From the NCBI GenBank assembly GCA_023388055.1, contig JAEWGW010000025.1, forward strand, positions 620,001-684,000: a DNA stretch of 64,000 bases, read 5' to 3'. This DNA comes from Bacillota bacterium. GTDB taxonomy: Bacteria > Bacillota > Bacilli > Paenibacillales > NBRC-103111. The notes below the pieces were generated by a model. That model had not been told where the DNA came from. It was given only the letters and a program-made list of their open reading frames with translations, and searched no databases. This document shows positions 43,151 to 51,613 of this stretch, in pieces (the first letter of the stretch is position 1; each line of letters opens with the position of its first letter). The translations under genes and the position numbers were made by a program.

Positions 43151-43173
43151 GTGCTCTATACTCAGGGTAGCAC
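43151..43173. promoter_or_regulatory. Dyad between the SDR and MerR genes
   Basis: GTGCT and AGCAC lie at the ends of a 23-bp segment that also contains CTATACT. Dyads of this sort placed across a promoter spacer are usual MerR-family operators. Confidence 0.45.
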
Positions 43174-43231
43174 TTCGAGTTCTGTCTATGTCAAACATGT
43201 CCGCCACTCTTCATGTAAGGGGATTGTAGCC

Positions 43232-43666
43232 TTGTATACCATTAACGAAGTTGCGAAAATCCTGGATATTTCCGTGCATACCATCCGCTTCTACGACAAG
43301 GAAGGACTGCTGCCCTTTGTCACCCGGAACAGTACAGGCAACCGCCAGTTTCATGAGTCGGATCTGGAGGTGATTAAGGTTATCTGTTGCCTCAAAAATA
43401 CGGGAATGCCCATCAAGGAAATCAGGCAATATATCGGTTTATGCATGGAGGGCAAGGATACCGCGGGTGCACGCAGACAATTGATGGCGGACCACCGCAA
43501 GGTAATCCTGAAGCAAATCGATGACTTCAAAAAGAATCTCAATATTGTCGACTTGAAAATCGGCTTCTACGATTCTTATCTCGCTGCTCCACAGGCCGGT
43601 TATGATCCGATTGGGTACATGACGGAGAAAAAACAGCAGGATCTGGACACCCTGAAACAGGAATAA
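43232..43666 (+). CDS. MerR-family regulator
   Basis: A 144-residue protein. YTINEVAKILDISVHTIRFYDKEGLLPFVTRNSTGNRQFHESDLEVIKVICCLKNTGMPIKEIRQYI is the MerR HTH with wing. A coiled-coil helix follows, and no cysteine-rich metal site is present, so an organic ligand or aldehyde response is likely. I chose the TTG at 43232, nine bases after AAGGGG; the frame opens at 43151 but the extra residues are unlike the family. It is divergent from the SDR gene. Confidence 0.88.
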   Translation: MYTINEVAKILDISVHTIRFYDKEGLLPFVTRNSTGNRQFHESDLEVIKVICCLKNTGMPIKEIRQYIGLCMEGKDTAGARRQLMADHRKVILKQIDDFKKNLNIVDLKIGFYDSYLAAPQAGYDPIGYMTEKKQQDLDTLKQE

Positions 43667-43710
43667 GCAGGTAAACACTTAGAGTGAGGTCTAAGGTTTT
43701 CCTGCTTTTT
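43666..43710 (+). terminator. Terminator of the MerR gene
   Basis: AGCAGG with CCTGCT and an inner CTTAGA with TCTAAG form the stem, followed by six T. Confidence 0.8.
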
Positions 43711-43749
43711 TATGTATAACGAGATTATGAGGAAGTGCGGCAGCTTCGG

Positions 43750-44358
43750 TTATCCCGGCAAAGCCTTGGCGCTTTTTACCGGTTTGGCCTCCAGTCTCAG
43801 GAACTCAAAGCTGACGCTGCAGCTTTTGCCGATGGGGGCCTGGGCCAGGACACCGGCCTTGATTTTCTCGGGCACCTCCATGCTGAAGAAACGGATCAGT
43901 GTCCAGGACGCGCCGTCCAGTGAATAGTAGAAGCCGAAGCAGCTGCCGGATCGCAGCACTCTCAGATAGGGCTGGACCTCGCCGATGACATGAGAAGGAC
44001 AGTCGTCGGAGATTGTTCTTGTGACAACGCTTACAATCGAAGGCCCCGTTTTCCAGTTTTCGTAACACAGCTTTGCCCAGCGGGTCTCGTCCGCCATAAT
44101 CAGCAGGCAGCCGGCGTCAAACCACTTCAGCATTTTGATGCCAACCCGTGTGGTCAGATCAAAATCCCCCTTCACCTCCGCATACAAAAAGGGCGCTGTC
44201 CCATCGATGCTGCCAATCTCCGGATCATTAAAAAAGTTAGTGGACGGCGGAGCCTCCACCACCAGTCCCTGGGGGCCGAAGCTCCACTTCTCCGGCTCAT
44301 TTCGCCAATAGAGGCCGTTGGCCATACGCATGCCTTCCATTCCCTGAAACAGATTCAT
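43750..44358 (-). CDS. DUF1349-family protein
   Basis: A 202-residue beta-rich protein of the DUF1349 (concanavalin-like jelly roll) family. WSFGPQGLVVEAPPSTNFFNDP, FDLTTRVGIKMLKWFDAGCLLIMAD and GFYYSLDGASWTLIRFF are family marks. It has no signal peptide. Relatives are cytosolic proteins of unknown role. It is transcribed alone; the 214-base gap upstream holds no clear site. Confidence 0.85.
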   Translation of the reverse strand: MNLFQGMEGMRMANGLYWRNEPEKWSFGPQGLVVEAPPSTNFFNDPEIGSIDGTAPFLYAEVKGDFDLTTRVGIKMLKWFDAGCLLIMADETRWAKLCYENWKTGPSIVSVVTRTISDDCPSHVIGEVQPYLRVLRSGSCFGFYYSLDGASWTLIRFFSMEVPEKIKAGVLAQAPIGKSCSVSFEFLRLEAKPVKSAKALPG

Positions 44359-44572
44359 TCCATTCCAGCTCCCGTTATCATGATATAAAAGATGCTGCGG
44401 TTAACCTTGTCCGTTATAGGACGTTCACGTTTTATCGTATCAAATTAACAGCTGCTTTTCCAGCATTTAGAAAGTTGGACTTTTTCCGGAGAGGCTTAAG
44501 CCTCTATTTTTTTGTTCATATTGAGTTCATAAACCTGCGTTACCATGCCAATATCAACGGATCAGGGAGGTT

Positions 44573-45610
44573 ATGGAGATGGAGAAAAAGAAAAGAGAAA
44601 CAAATGCAGCCGGCGGACAGTGGGCGGTGGAGGCCAGCGGACTGGTCAAAACCTTTGGGGATAACCGGGCGGTGGACGGGGTGAATCTGCGTGTGAAGAC
44701 GGGCAGTATTTACGGGGTGCTGGGACCTAACGGGGCAGGCAAAACCACCACCATCCGGATGCTGGCGACGCTATTGAGGCCCGATGCCGGTTCGGCACAG
44801 GTTTTTGGGCATGATGTGGGAAAAGAGCCGCATGTTGTGCGTCAGCTGATCGGCGTTACAGGGCAATATGCTTCCGTGGATGAATCCTTAAGCGCTACGG
44901 AGAATCTGCTGATTTTCTCCCGGCTGCTGGGGCTGTCCCGGATGGATGCGAAGAAGAAGGCGGCGGAGCTGCTGGAGGAGTTTGGTCTGACGGAGGCGGC
45001 CAAACGGCCGCTGAAGAATTTCTCCGGGGGAATGCGGCGCCGGCTGGATCTGGCCGCCAGTCTCATCGCCCAGCCGCCGCTGATCTTTCTGGATGAACCG
45101 ACTACCGGTCTCGATCCCCGGACCCGGGCCCAAATGTGGGACACCATCCGGCGTCTGGTCAAAACGGGCTCCACTGTGCTTTTGACCACCCAATACCTGG
45201 ATGAAGCGGATCAGCTGGCGGACCGGATTGCCGTTATCGACCGCGGACATGTGGTTGCGGAAGGTACGGTGGATGAGCTGAAAATGTCGGTAGGCACCGC
45301 ATCCCTGCAATTGCGGGTGGCGGAGCCGCTGGAAACAGAGCATGCCCGGCGGAAGGTGGAGCAAGTGCTGCAGGCGCGGACGGCGGTTTCGGCTGAGGCG
45401 GGAAGAATTACAGCGCCTATGTCCGATCCCGACAAGGTAGCGGATTTGCTTATCGCCCTCCGGGAGGATGGCATCCGCCTGGCGGAAATGAGCATGCTGA
45501 AGCCAACGCTGGATGAGGTATTCCTGACCATTACCGGAGATGCGCCGGCACAAGATAAGCCGTCCGGGCAACACACGGCAGCACATCAATTGAAGGAGGC
45601 AAACGTATGA
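44573..45610 (+). CDS. ABC exporter ATP-binding protein (DrrA-like)
   Basis: A 345-residue ATPase. Walker A is GPNGAGKTT (about residues 52-60), the signature is NFSGGMRRRLDLA and Walker B is LIFLDEPTTGLD. The C-terminal extension (about 230-345) is the DrrA-type domain. With the coupled permease it makes an ABC-2 drug-exporter pair like daunorubicin DrrAB. The ATG is preceded by AGGGAGG. Substrate unknown. Confidence 0.92.
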   Translation: MEMEKKKRETNAAGGQWAVEASGLVKTFGDNRAVDGVNLRVKTGSIYGVLGPNGAGKTTTIRMLATLLRPDAGSAQVFGHDVGKEPHVVRQLIGVTGQYASVDESLSATENLLIFSRLLGLSRMDAKKKAAELLEEFGLTEAAKRPLKNFSGGMRRRLDLAASLIAQPPLIFLDEPTTGLDPRTRAQMWDTIRRLVKTGSTVLLTTQYLDEADQLADRIAVIDRGHVVAEGTVDELKMSVGTASLQLRVAEPLETEHARRKVEQVLQARTAVSAEAGRITAPMSDPDKVADLLIALREDGIRLAEMSMLKPTLDEVFLTITGDAPAQDKPSGQHTAAHQLKEANV

Positions 45611-46422
45611 GCCAGACTACTATTACACCCGGTGCAGCGCGCCAACTGAAAAGCCGCAACAGCCTGGGCCAGACGATCCGGCATTCCTTGACCATGGCCT
45701 ACAGGGGCCTGCTCAAAATCCGGCACACGCCAGAGCAGTTGTTTGACGTTACGATTCAGCCGATTATTTTCACCCTGATGTTCACCTATATCTTCGGCGG
45801 GGCTATCTCCGGGGATGTGGCCAGCTACCTGCCCATTATTATTCCCGGGATCCTGGTTCAGACGGTTATCACCACCTCGGTGGTCACGGGAGTCCAGCTG
45901 CGGGAGGATATGGACAAAGGGGTGTTCGACCGCTTCAAGTCTCTGCCCATTGCCCGGATTGCCCCGTTGGCGGGCGCTCTCCTGGCGGACACGGTCCGTT
46001 ATACTATTGCCACTGTGCTGACCTTCGTGATGGGATATCTGATGGGCTACCGTCCTGCCGGAGGGGTGGAGCATGTGGTGCTTGCGGGGCTTTTGGTAAT
46101 TGGCTGCTCCTGGGCTATCAGCTGGATTTTTGCCTTCTTCGGGGTTATGGCCCGGACGGCCTCGAGTGTGCAGGGGATGTCCATGATCATTCTGTTTCCC
46201 CTGACCTTCTTATCCAATGCATATGTGCCGGTGGAAACCATGCCCAAGTGGCTTCAATGGTTTGCCAATCTTAACCCCATCTCCCATCTGGTAAGCGCCG
46301 TCCGTGAGCTGACGAATTCTGGCCATGTGGGCAGCGATCTGTTGATTTCCTTGGCGGGGGCTGCTGTTATCGTGGCGGTGTTCGCTCCGGCAACCGTGCG
46401 GGCCTATATGCGAAAGGCGTGA
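45607..46422 (+). CDS. ABC exporter permease (DrrB-like)
   Basis: A 271-residue permease with six hydrophobic segments. FDVTIQPIIFTLMFTYIFGGAI and FPLTFLSNAYVPVETMPKWLQWFANLNPISHLVSAVREL are the ABC-2/DrrB family marks. It overlaps the ATPase gene by four bases (ATGA) and ends in a short tandem repeat, followed by a terminator. Confidence 0.92.
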   Translation: MSQTTITPGAARQLKSRNSLGQTIRHSLTMAYRGLLKIRHTPEQLFDVTIQPIIFTLMFTYIFGGAISGDVASYLPIIIPGILVQTVITTSVVTGVQLREDMDKGVFDRFKSLPIARIAPLAGALLADTVRYTIATVLTFVMGYLMGYRPAGGVEHVVLAGLLVIGCSWAISWIFAFFGVMARTASSVQGMSMIILFPLTFLSNAYVPVETMPKWLQWFANLNPISHLVSAVRELTNSGHVGSDLLISLAGAAVIVAVFAPATVRAYMRKA

Positions 46423-46490
46423 GATATAAGGCAAGGTGTGAGATATAAGGCAAGGCGTAAGACGTAAGGCAAGGCGTAGACGTTAGGTAA
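46416..46490. repeat. 19-bp tandem repeat, about four copies
   Basis: Units GG(C/T)GTGAGATATAAGGCAA at 46416 and 46435 are followed by diverged copies at 46454 and 46473. The first unit includes the stop codon of the DrrB-like gene. The tract fills the gap up to the terminator. Confidence 0.8.
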
Positions 46491-46493
46491 AAG

Positions 46494-46514
46494 AACGCCG
46501 GCAACGGCGTTTTT
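46494..46514 (+). terminator. Terminator of the DrrAB-like operon
   Basis: AACGCCG, a GCAA loop and CGGCGTT are followed by T residues. A TTGACA at about 46531 downstream may start the two-component operon. Confidence 0.85.
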
Positions 46515-46576
46515 GCCGCACTCGGAGTCTTGACAAACGGGGCTGCATCAGGCAAGGTTTTCGTGGAGGTGGCGTT

Positions 46577-47257
46577 ATGACCCGGATATTGGTTGTGGAT
46601 GACGACTTGCATATACGCGAAATGGTCCGGCATTTTCTTAAGTCTGAGGGCTGGGAGGTGTTGGAGGCATCGGACGGGCGGGAGGCTCTGGCTGTGCTGG
46701 CGGACACTCCGGCGGATCTGGTGATTCTGGATATTATGATGCCGGGAATGGACGGCTGGGAGCTGTGCCGCGAGTTAAGGGAGCAGGAGGAGAATCTGCC
46801 GCTGTTAATGCTGACCGCCAAGGGGGAGGCCGCCCAGATTGTGAAGGGCTTCGCCCTGGGCACGGACGATTACATTGCCAAACCCTTCGACCCCATGGTG
46901 CTGGTGGCCCGGGTGAAGGCGCTGCTGAAGCGGTACCGGATTCTCTCCTCCCAAATGGTGCAGATGGGAAGTCTGGTGCTGCGGCGGGACACGTACCAAT
47001 GTATGGACGGGGCAGAGGAGATTACGCTGCCATTGAAGGAATTTGAGCTGTTGTTCAAGCTGGCGGGTTACCCCGGCAAAACCTTCACCCGGGACCAGCT
47101 TATTGAGCATATCTGGGGGTATGATTACGAAGGGGATGAGCGGACGGTGGATGTGCATATTAAGCGGCTGCGGGAACGGTTTCCGGAGAATAAGCACACC
47201 TTCAAGATCAGCACGATCCGCGGTCTGGGCTACCGTTTGGAGGTTAACCAGCCATGA
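46577..47257 (+). CDS. OmpR/PhoB-family response regulator
   Basis: A 226-residue protein. The receiver domain has the acidic pair D8/D9, phosphoacceptor D52 (VILDIMMPGMDGWE) and the K in DDYIAKPFDP (about 103). The C-terminal winged helix ends in GDERTVDVHIKRLRERFPENKHTFKISTIRGLGYRLE. The stop overlaps the start of the kinase gene by four bases. The adjacent Drr-like exporter could be a target, which is inference from proximity. Confidence 0.93.
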   Translation: MTRILVVDDDLHIREMVRHFLKSEGWEVLEASDGREALAVLADTPADLVILDIMMPGMDGWELCRELREQEENLPLLMLTAKGEAAQIVKGFALGTDDYIAKPFDPMVLVARVKALLKRYRILSSQMVQMGSLVLRRDTYQCMDGAEEITLPLKEFELLFKLAGYPGKTFTRDQLIEHIWGYDYEGDERTVDVHIKRLRERFPENKHTFKISTIRGLGYRLEVNQP

Positions 47258-48339
47258 GGGACAGACGAAGCGTTCTCCATCTTGCCGGCGGTGTCCTGCT
47301 GGTCATCGGGTTTCTCCTGCTCTGCTGGACAGGAATGTACATGGTTACCGAAGCCGCTTATGGCAGATTGGGCTGGGAGCCTCACGGCTTGCTGGCTTTT
47401 CTGATCAATGCGGTGCTGGGCTTTATTCTGTTCGGGGTCGCCATCTCGATCATCGGGCCGCTTCTCCGGCCCAATGAGCATAAGCTGTTTACCGAACTGA
47501 TAGAGGTGATGCGCCGGATTTCCCGCGGGGACTTTCAGGTGGATCTGGCTCCTATGCTGGGCCAGATAGGCAGACATGAGCGGGAGCGGCATCCTTTTGC
47601 CCAACTGGTGACCTCGATTGACGACATGGCCGCCAATCTGAAGGTGATGGAGGAGCTGCGCCAGGAGTTTATCTCCAATGTCTCCCACGAGATCGGTTCA
47701 CCCTTAACCTCGATTATGGGGTTTGCCAAAGCGCTCAAGAGCGGTGCGCTGGACCCGGAGGAGCGGGAACGGTACCTGGATATTATTGAGATGGAATGTG
47801 TCCGGCTCTCCAAGCTCAGCGACAATCTGATGAAGCTGGCGGTGCTGGATTCGGCTAAGTCCTCCTTTCACCCTGCTGCATACCGGCTCGATAAGCAGCT
47901 CATTTCTCTTATTCTGTCCTGTGAGCCCCAGTGGGAGGCCAAGGATATCGAGATGAATCTGGAGCCGGAGGAGCTTGAGATTACGGCGGATGAGGACGTA
48001 ATGAGCCAGGTGTGGCTGAATCTGCTGCACAATGCCATCAAGTTTACACCGGCCGGAGGGCGGATCAGTGTGGCCGTCACCCGGGAGAACGGATATGCCG
48101 CGGTGCGGGTGGCGGATAATGGGCCGGGCATTGCTGCGGAGGACCAGCCGCGTATCTTCGAGCGCTTCTACAAAGCGGACAAATCCCGCACACGCGCAAG
48201 CGGAGGCAGCGGCCTGGGCTTGTCCATTGCCCATAAAATTGTCGAGATGCACGGCGGCTCCATTGCTGTAGCCAGTCGGCCGGGGGAGGGCACGGTGTTC
48301 ACCGTACTGATTCCGGTGGCTGCTGCGGGGGAAGGTTAG
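47254..48339 (+). CDS. Sensor histidine kinase
   Basis: A 361-residue kinase with two transmembrane helices (about residues 9-29 and 47-70) separated by only a short extracellular loop, so it probably senses within the membrane. A HAMP-like region follows, then H145 in FISNVSHEIGSPLTSIMGF, the N box NLLHNAIKFTP and the G boxes DNGPGIAAED and GSGLGLSIAHKIV. This is the short-loop class common near exporters in Firmicutes. It is coupled to the response regulator. Confidence 0.93.
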   Translation: MRDRRSVLHLAGGVLLVIGFLLLCWTGMYMVTEAAYGRLGWEPHGLLAFLINAVLGFILFGVAISIIGPLLRPNEHKLFTELIEVMRRISRGDFQVDLAPMLGQIGRHERERHPFAQLVTSIDDMAANLKVMEELRQEFISNVSHEIGSPLTSIMGFAKALKSGALDPEERERYLDIIEMECVRLSKLSDNLMKLAVLDSAKSSFHPAAYRLDKQLISLILSCEPQWEAKDIEMNLEPEELEITADEDVMSQVWLNLLHNAIKFTPAGGRISVAVTRENGYAAVRVADNGPGIAAEDQPRIFERFYKADKSRTRASGGSGLGLSIAHKIVEMHGGSIAVASRPGEGTVFTVLIPVAAAGEG

Positions 48340-48362
48340 CTGTGAGTCGGGGCTGGGAGCTA

Positions 48363-48604
48363 CAACGGAACTCAGACGCTGGCTGGAGCTACAACGGAAC
48401 TCAGACGACGGCTGGGAGCTGCAACGGAACTCAGCAGCTCTTACAGCCTGTAAATCGATCTTTGGGAACTTTAACGGAACTGAGAGCCCCTTAGCTGGGA
48501 TTCTGGGGGTGATTTGTTTGGTTTTTGTGTGCTAAGAGCGTCTCAGTTCCGTTACGTTTTCTTATTGCTGTAAAATCCTCTTTAAGGGCTCCTCAGTTCC
48601 GTTA
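48363..48604. repeat. Four-unit F-F-R-R intergenic element, copy 7, with two extra units
   Basis: The core is 48422-48604 (183 bp): forward units at 48422 and 48472, inverted units at 48532 and 48582, all with AACGGAACT(C/G)AG. Two further forward units start at 48363 and 48392, about 30 bp apart. It fills the 301-base convergent gap between the kinase gene and the collagen-like gene. Confidence 0.88.
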
Positions 48605-48640
48605 GCGGGGGACGGAGTGTTGTTCAACCCTTTTGGAGCT

Positions 48641-49921
48641 TCACGGGGATGGAAATCTCGCCGCCTCAAAATTTGTCGCACGCCCAACGCTCATGATAAA
48701 GCCTGAGGGTCCACTTTGAATGATGAAAAGCACAGTAACAGAATCTCCCGCATTTAATTGCGCAATAGTATTAACGTTCATAAAGTTATCGCCATTACTC
48801 CCCGCTGCTATCAACTTTGAAACCTCAACCACCTGGATATTATTGACGGCTATACTTAAGTAAATAAGACTTGCCGTTGAATTGCTAAATGGATTGTAAC
48901 CGACATTCGCCGAGATGGCGTAAACACCGGACTGTGCAGGGACAAAAGCGGAAGGTGAGTATTCATTATTTAAATCAAATATTTCATTGGGAAACAATAC
49001 GGTTACAAAGGTACCGCTGCTTACGCTTTGGAGTGTAGTGTAGCTCTCCGCTCGGAACGCAGATTGCGGTACTGTAGCATTTGTGCCCGCGAGGCCGGTC
49101 GGCCCGGTGGCCCCGGTGTTGCCCGCGAGGCCGGCAGGCCCAGTGGCCCCGGTGTTGCCCGCGAGGCCAGTAGGCCCAGTGGCCCCGGTGTTGCCCGCGA
49201 GGCCGGTAGGCCCAGTGGCCCCGGTGTTGCCTGCAAGGCCAGTAGGCCCAGTGGCCCCGGTGTTGCCCGCGAGGCCGGTAGGCCCAGTGGCCCCGGTGTT
49301 GCCCGCGAGGCCGGTAGGCCCAGTGGCCCCGGTGTTGTCCGCGAGGCCGGTAGGCCCAGTGGCCCCGGTGTTGCCCGCGAGGCCGGTCGGGCCGGTGGCC
49401 CCGGTGTTGCCCGCGAGGCCAGCAGGCCCAGTGGCCCCGGTGGCCCCTGAAACTCCTGCAGCTGCTAAAAACACCAAATCATCAACGAGCACCGCTGCGC
49501 CTCCCGCCTGTGCTTGAGTGCTTATAATCACGTATGCCCATGCGGTACCTGCGGGGGAAATGGAGGTTGCGGCATATATTTCCCGCCAGTTCTCTTCCAT
49601 AACATTCGGGAGCCTGTTTGAAGGAATCATTATATACAAAGCCAAACCCAGATCCTGGTAAGAAGCATCGAAGTATGAAACCTGAATGATTACTGGCGAC
49701 GAGATGGAAGTCCCTGCCTTACCCAATGACACCATCATTTCATATGAGCTGCCAGGAGTTACAGAGATAAATTGGCCAGCGTATCCAGAGGCGGCGGAGG
49801 GAATAAGTACGGCATTCATATAAGAATGCGACTGCTGGGTGGTTATAACCGCATTCTGCGTAACCCATCCCGAAAGCCCCGATTCAAAACTTCCATTAAA
49901 AGCCAGGTTCACGATCCCCAC
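48641..49921 (-). CDS. Collagen-like repeat protein, probable spore or cell-surface protein
   Basis: A 426-residue protein in three parts. The N-terminus (to about residue 160) is a jelly-roll-like region beginning NLAFNGSFESGLSGW. About ten 12-residue units of GATGPTGLAGNT form a collagen-like rod, with one unit reading LADNT and so breaking the Gly-X-Y register. The C-terminal 140 residues are a C1q/BclA-like beta domain. No signal peptide is visible. Similar proteins form filaments on the exosporium of spore formers. I chose the GTG at 49921 because AGGGGGTGG precedes it; the frame opens at 49939. A CATAAAATA just upstream resembles a sigma-K minus-10. Confidence 0.82.
   Translation of the reverse strand: MGIVNLAFNGSFESGLSGWVTQNAVITTQQSHSYMNAVLIPSAASGYAGQFISVTPGSSYEMMVSLGKAGTSISSPVIIQVSYFDASYQDLGLALYIMIPSNRLPNVMEENWREIYAATSISPAGTAWAYVIISTQAQAGGAAVLVDDLVFLAAAGVSGATGATGPAGLAGNTGATGPTGLAGNTGATGPTGLADNTGATGPTGLAGNTGATGPTGLAGNTGATGPTGLAGNTGATGPTGLAGNTGATGPTGLAGNTGATGPAGLAGNTGATGPTGLAGTNATVPQSAFRAESYTTLQSVSSGTFVTVLFPNEIFDLNNEYSPSAFVPAQSGVYAISANVGYNPFSNSTASLIYLSIAVNNIQVVEVSKLIAAGSNGDNFMNVNTIAQLNAGDSVTVLFIIQSGPSGFIMSVGRATNFEAARFPSP
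49083..49447. repeat. 36-bp tandem repeat encoding collagen-like rod
   Basis: About ten near-identical 36-bp units, each encoding twelve residues of the rod, lie inside the collagen-like gene. High GC and near identity suggest recent copy-number change. Antisense frames across the tract stay open by periodicity and are not genes. Confidence 0.92.
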
Positions 49922-49965
49922 ATTGCCACCCCCTATCATTTAGTAGAAAAGCAGATTGCTATAAC

Positions 49966-49974
49966 TATTTTATG
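49966..49974 (-). promoter_or_regulatory. Possible sigma-K minus-10 of the collagen-like gene
   Basis: On the minus strand CATAAAATA matches the CATAnnnTA minus-10 pattern of sporulation sigma-K, 45 bases before the start. I see no convincing minus-35 AC at the right distance, so this is tentative. Confidence 0.35.
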
Positions 49975-50023
49975 TGCAGCCAAAACAGCCCGACACGACC
50001 ATTAACACAATGTGCTTCCTGCT

Positions 50024-50186
50024 AGGGCGTGTTTGCAAACCCGCTTGAGGGCATCTTTTACCGCCTTTTCGTCCCATGCTGCGTTACTTCCGTTTGACGT
50101 ACCCCCGGTACGCCTTCACGAAAGTGCCTTGCCTTGAACGAAAATTCGGCAAAATTTGCTCCCCTCGGAGTTTGCAAACACACCCT
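50024..50186. mobile_element. 163-bp MITE-like element with terminal inverted repeats
   Basis: The ends are AGGGCGTGTTTGCAAAC (50024-50040) and its complement (50170-50186, one mismatch), giving 17-bp terminal inverted repeats. The interior has no open frame. The left 90 bp matches a second copy at 63910. No clear target duplication is visible. The rest of the 371-base gap shows nothing further. Confidence 0.75.
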
Positions 50187-50292
50187 TGAGAGGTTTCAGC
50201 CAAGCCGAAACGTCAAAAACCGCTGGAAGACTTCCAGACGGTAAGGGTTATGCATGTGGGAAGTTAGCAATTCGAATGAATCTTACATTCTT

Positions 50293-50667
50293 TCACAGGT
50301 TTTTTATGAAGTCAGTCGCGATATGGAATGCCTTTATTCGGCGTATGGTTAGTGTTTCCTGAGAGGAGCCTGCCTTCAGCTTTGGCAGCACGTCTTCGCA
50401 ACGTCTTATCATTGACGCAATCGTCTCAGCAGCTTCTTCCAGTTCTTCCTTCGTCATTTCCCCCGCAAATGATTCTTCTCCAACAAGGCGATTGGCTTCC
50501 CTTTTGATCAACGCAGTTGAGATATAATATGCCTTTAATTCCCGGATAAGCCTTGTATGCTGGGAAGTACCTGCCGTTAACTTCTGTTGCGCTTTCTCAC
50601 ACTTGTTAATCGTGGAAGTGATAGACCGGAGTGCTTCCTCCAATTCCTCCTTCGTATATTGACCCAT
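50293..50667 (-). CDS. Duplicated helical-domain protein of unknown function
   Basis: A 124-residue protein made of two copies of one about 54-residue domain (residues 5-58 and 71-124). Both start TKEELEEA, share a single Cys (KCE / RCE), then KL.AG(T/S)SQ.T and end with a helix A(Y/F)(Y/H)I(S/A)T..IK. No transmembrane segment or catalytic motif is visible. I know this as a small uncharacterised helical domain of Firmicutes, usually single-copy. The ATG at 50667 has AAAAGGAGAATTC upstream. The MITE-like element lies downstream. Confidence 0.75.
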   Translation of the reverse strand: MGQYTKEELEEALRSITSTINKCEKAQQKLTAGTSQHTRLIRELKAYYISTALIKREANRLVGEESFAGEMTKEELEEAAETIASMIRRCEDVLPKLKAGSSQETLTIRRIKAFHIATDFIKNL

Positions 50668-50849
50668 GGCGAATTCTCCTTTTTGTAAATAGAAATATTA
50701 CCAGCATCATAACACTCACACAACAATTTGCCTATTTTCTTCAATAAGCGTATGGCTGGATATTTTCCTTTTTTGTAAAGTATTGAATGCTCTTCTGATT
50801 GATTATACGATGGATAGCCGATTGTGAAAACAAAGAGAAGGGAGCCGCC

Positions 50850-51581
50850 ATGGACGAAAAAACCTATTATCTGGTTTATGAAGAGCGATATAAGCTGGTG
50901 TATGAGGCAGGAGTGGAGAGATGGGGGCATGGGGAGGATGATGTTGGGCTCTGGGCCAGCTTGACTGAATGGGTGGATCGCTGCAATCTGAAAGGGAAAC
51001 GGGTGGTGGAGTTTGCTTGCGGGGAAGGGGCATCCGGAGTCATCTTGTCCCAGCTGGGCTGCCTGTATCACGGAGTGGATGCCGCTCCCTCGGCTGTCGC
51101 CAAAGCCCGCTCCGCCTTGGCGGATTATCCCGGGGCAAAGGTGACCCTTCTGGACATGGTGCATGAACAGATAGAGGAGCAATATGACGCTGCTCTGGAT
51201 GTGATGGGTTTCCATATGCTGGTGGTGGATGCGGATCGGTTGAGCTATTTACGTAAGGTTAACTCCAGTCTAAAAAGTGGTGCGCCTTTCTTTCTGTTCC
51301 GTGAATCTTACCGGAAGAACGCCGACGACAGCCCAGTGGAATCCTTCGAGGATTGGCTGAAGCGGACCGGAGATGATTACCGGACGCCCCAGACCCGCTG
51401 CGCCGGACCTGCCGATGCGCAGGTTGAAGTGCAGATTCCCATGGTCCCGGCCCGGGCGAAGACGGAGGCGGGATACAGGAAGGAGCTGCTGGAGGCAGGC
51501 TTTGTGGTAGACTGCTTCCAACCGATGATGACGGACATGCAGATCGTTTCTTCGGCGGCAATCTACGCGCATAAGCCATAG
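50850..51581 (+). CDS. Class I SAM-dependent methyltransferase
   Basis: A 243-residue protein. Motif I is VVEFACGEGASGV (about residues 51-63), motif II region HGVDAAPSAVAKAR and motif III-like YDAALDVMGFHML. I chose the ATG at 50850, which has AAGGGAG upstream; the frame begins 17 codons earlier. The substrate is not predictable. It stands alone. Confidence 0.85.
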   Translation: MDEKTYYLVYEERYKLVYEAGVERWGHGEDDVGLWASLTEWVDRCNLKGKRVVEFACGEGASGVILSQLGCLYHGVDAAPSAVAKARSALADYPGAKVTLLDMVHEQIEEQYDAALDVMGFHMLVVDADRLSYLRKVNSSLKSGAPFFLFRESYRKNADDSPVESFEDWLKRTGDDYRTPQTRCAGPADAQVEVQIPMVPARAKTEAGYRKELLEAGFVVDCFQPMMTDMQIVSSAAIYAHKP

Positions 51582-51613
51582 TCCCACTGAGGGAGTCCAA
51601 CAAACTAAATGAA

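Noticed and set aside
49028..49517. Long antisense frames across the collagen-like repeat (140 and 144 codons)
   Set aside because: They stay open only because the 36-bp unit is a multiple of three. They have low-complexity products and no ribosome site.
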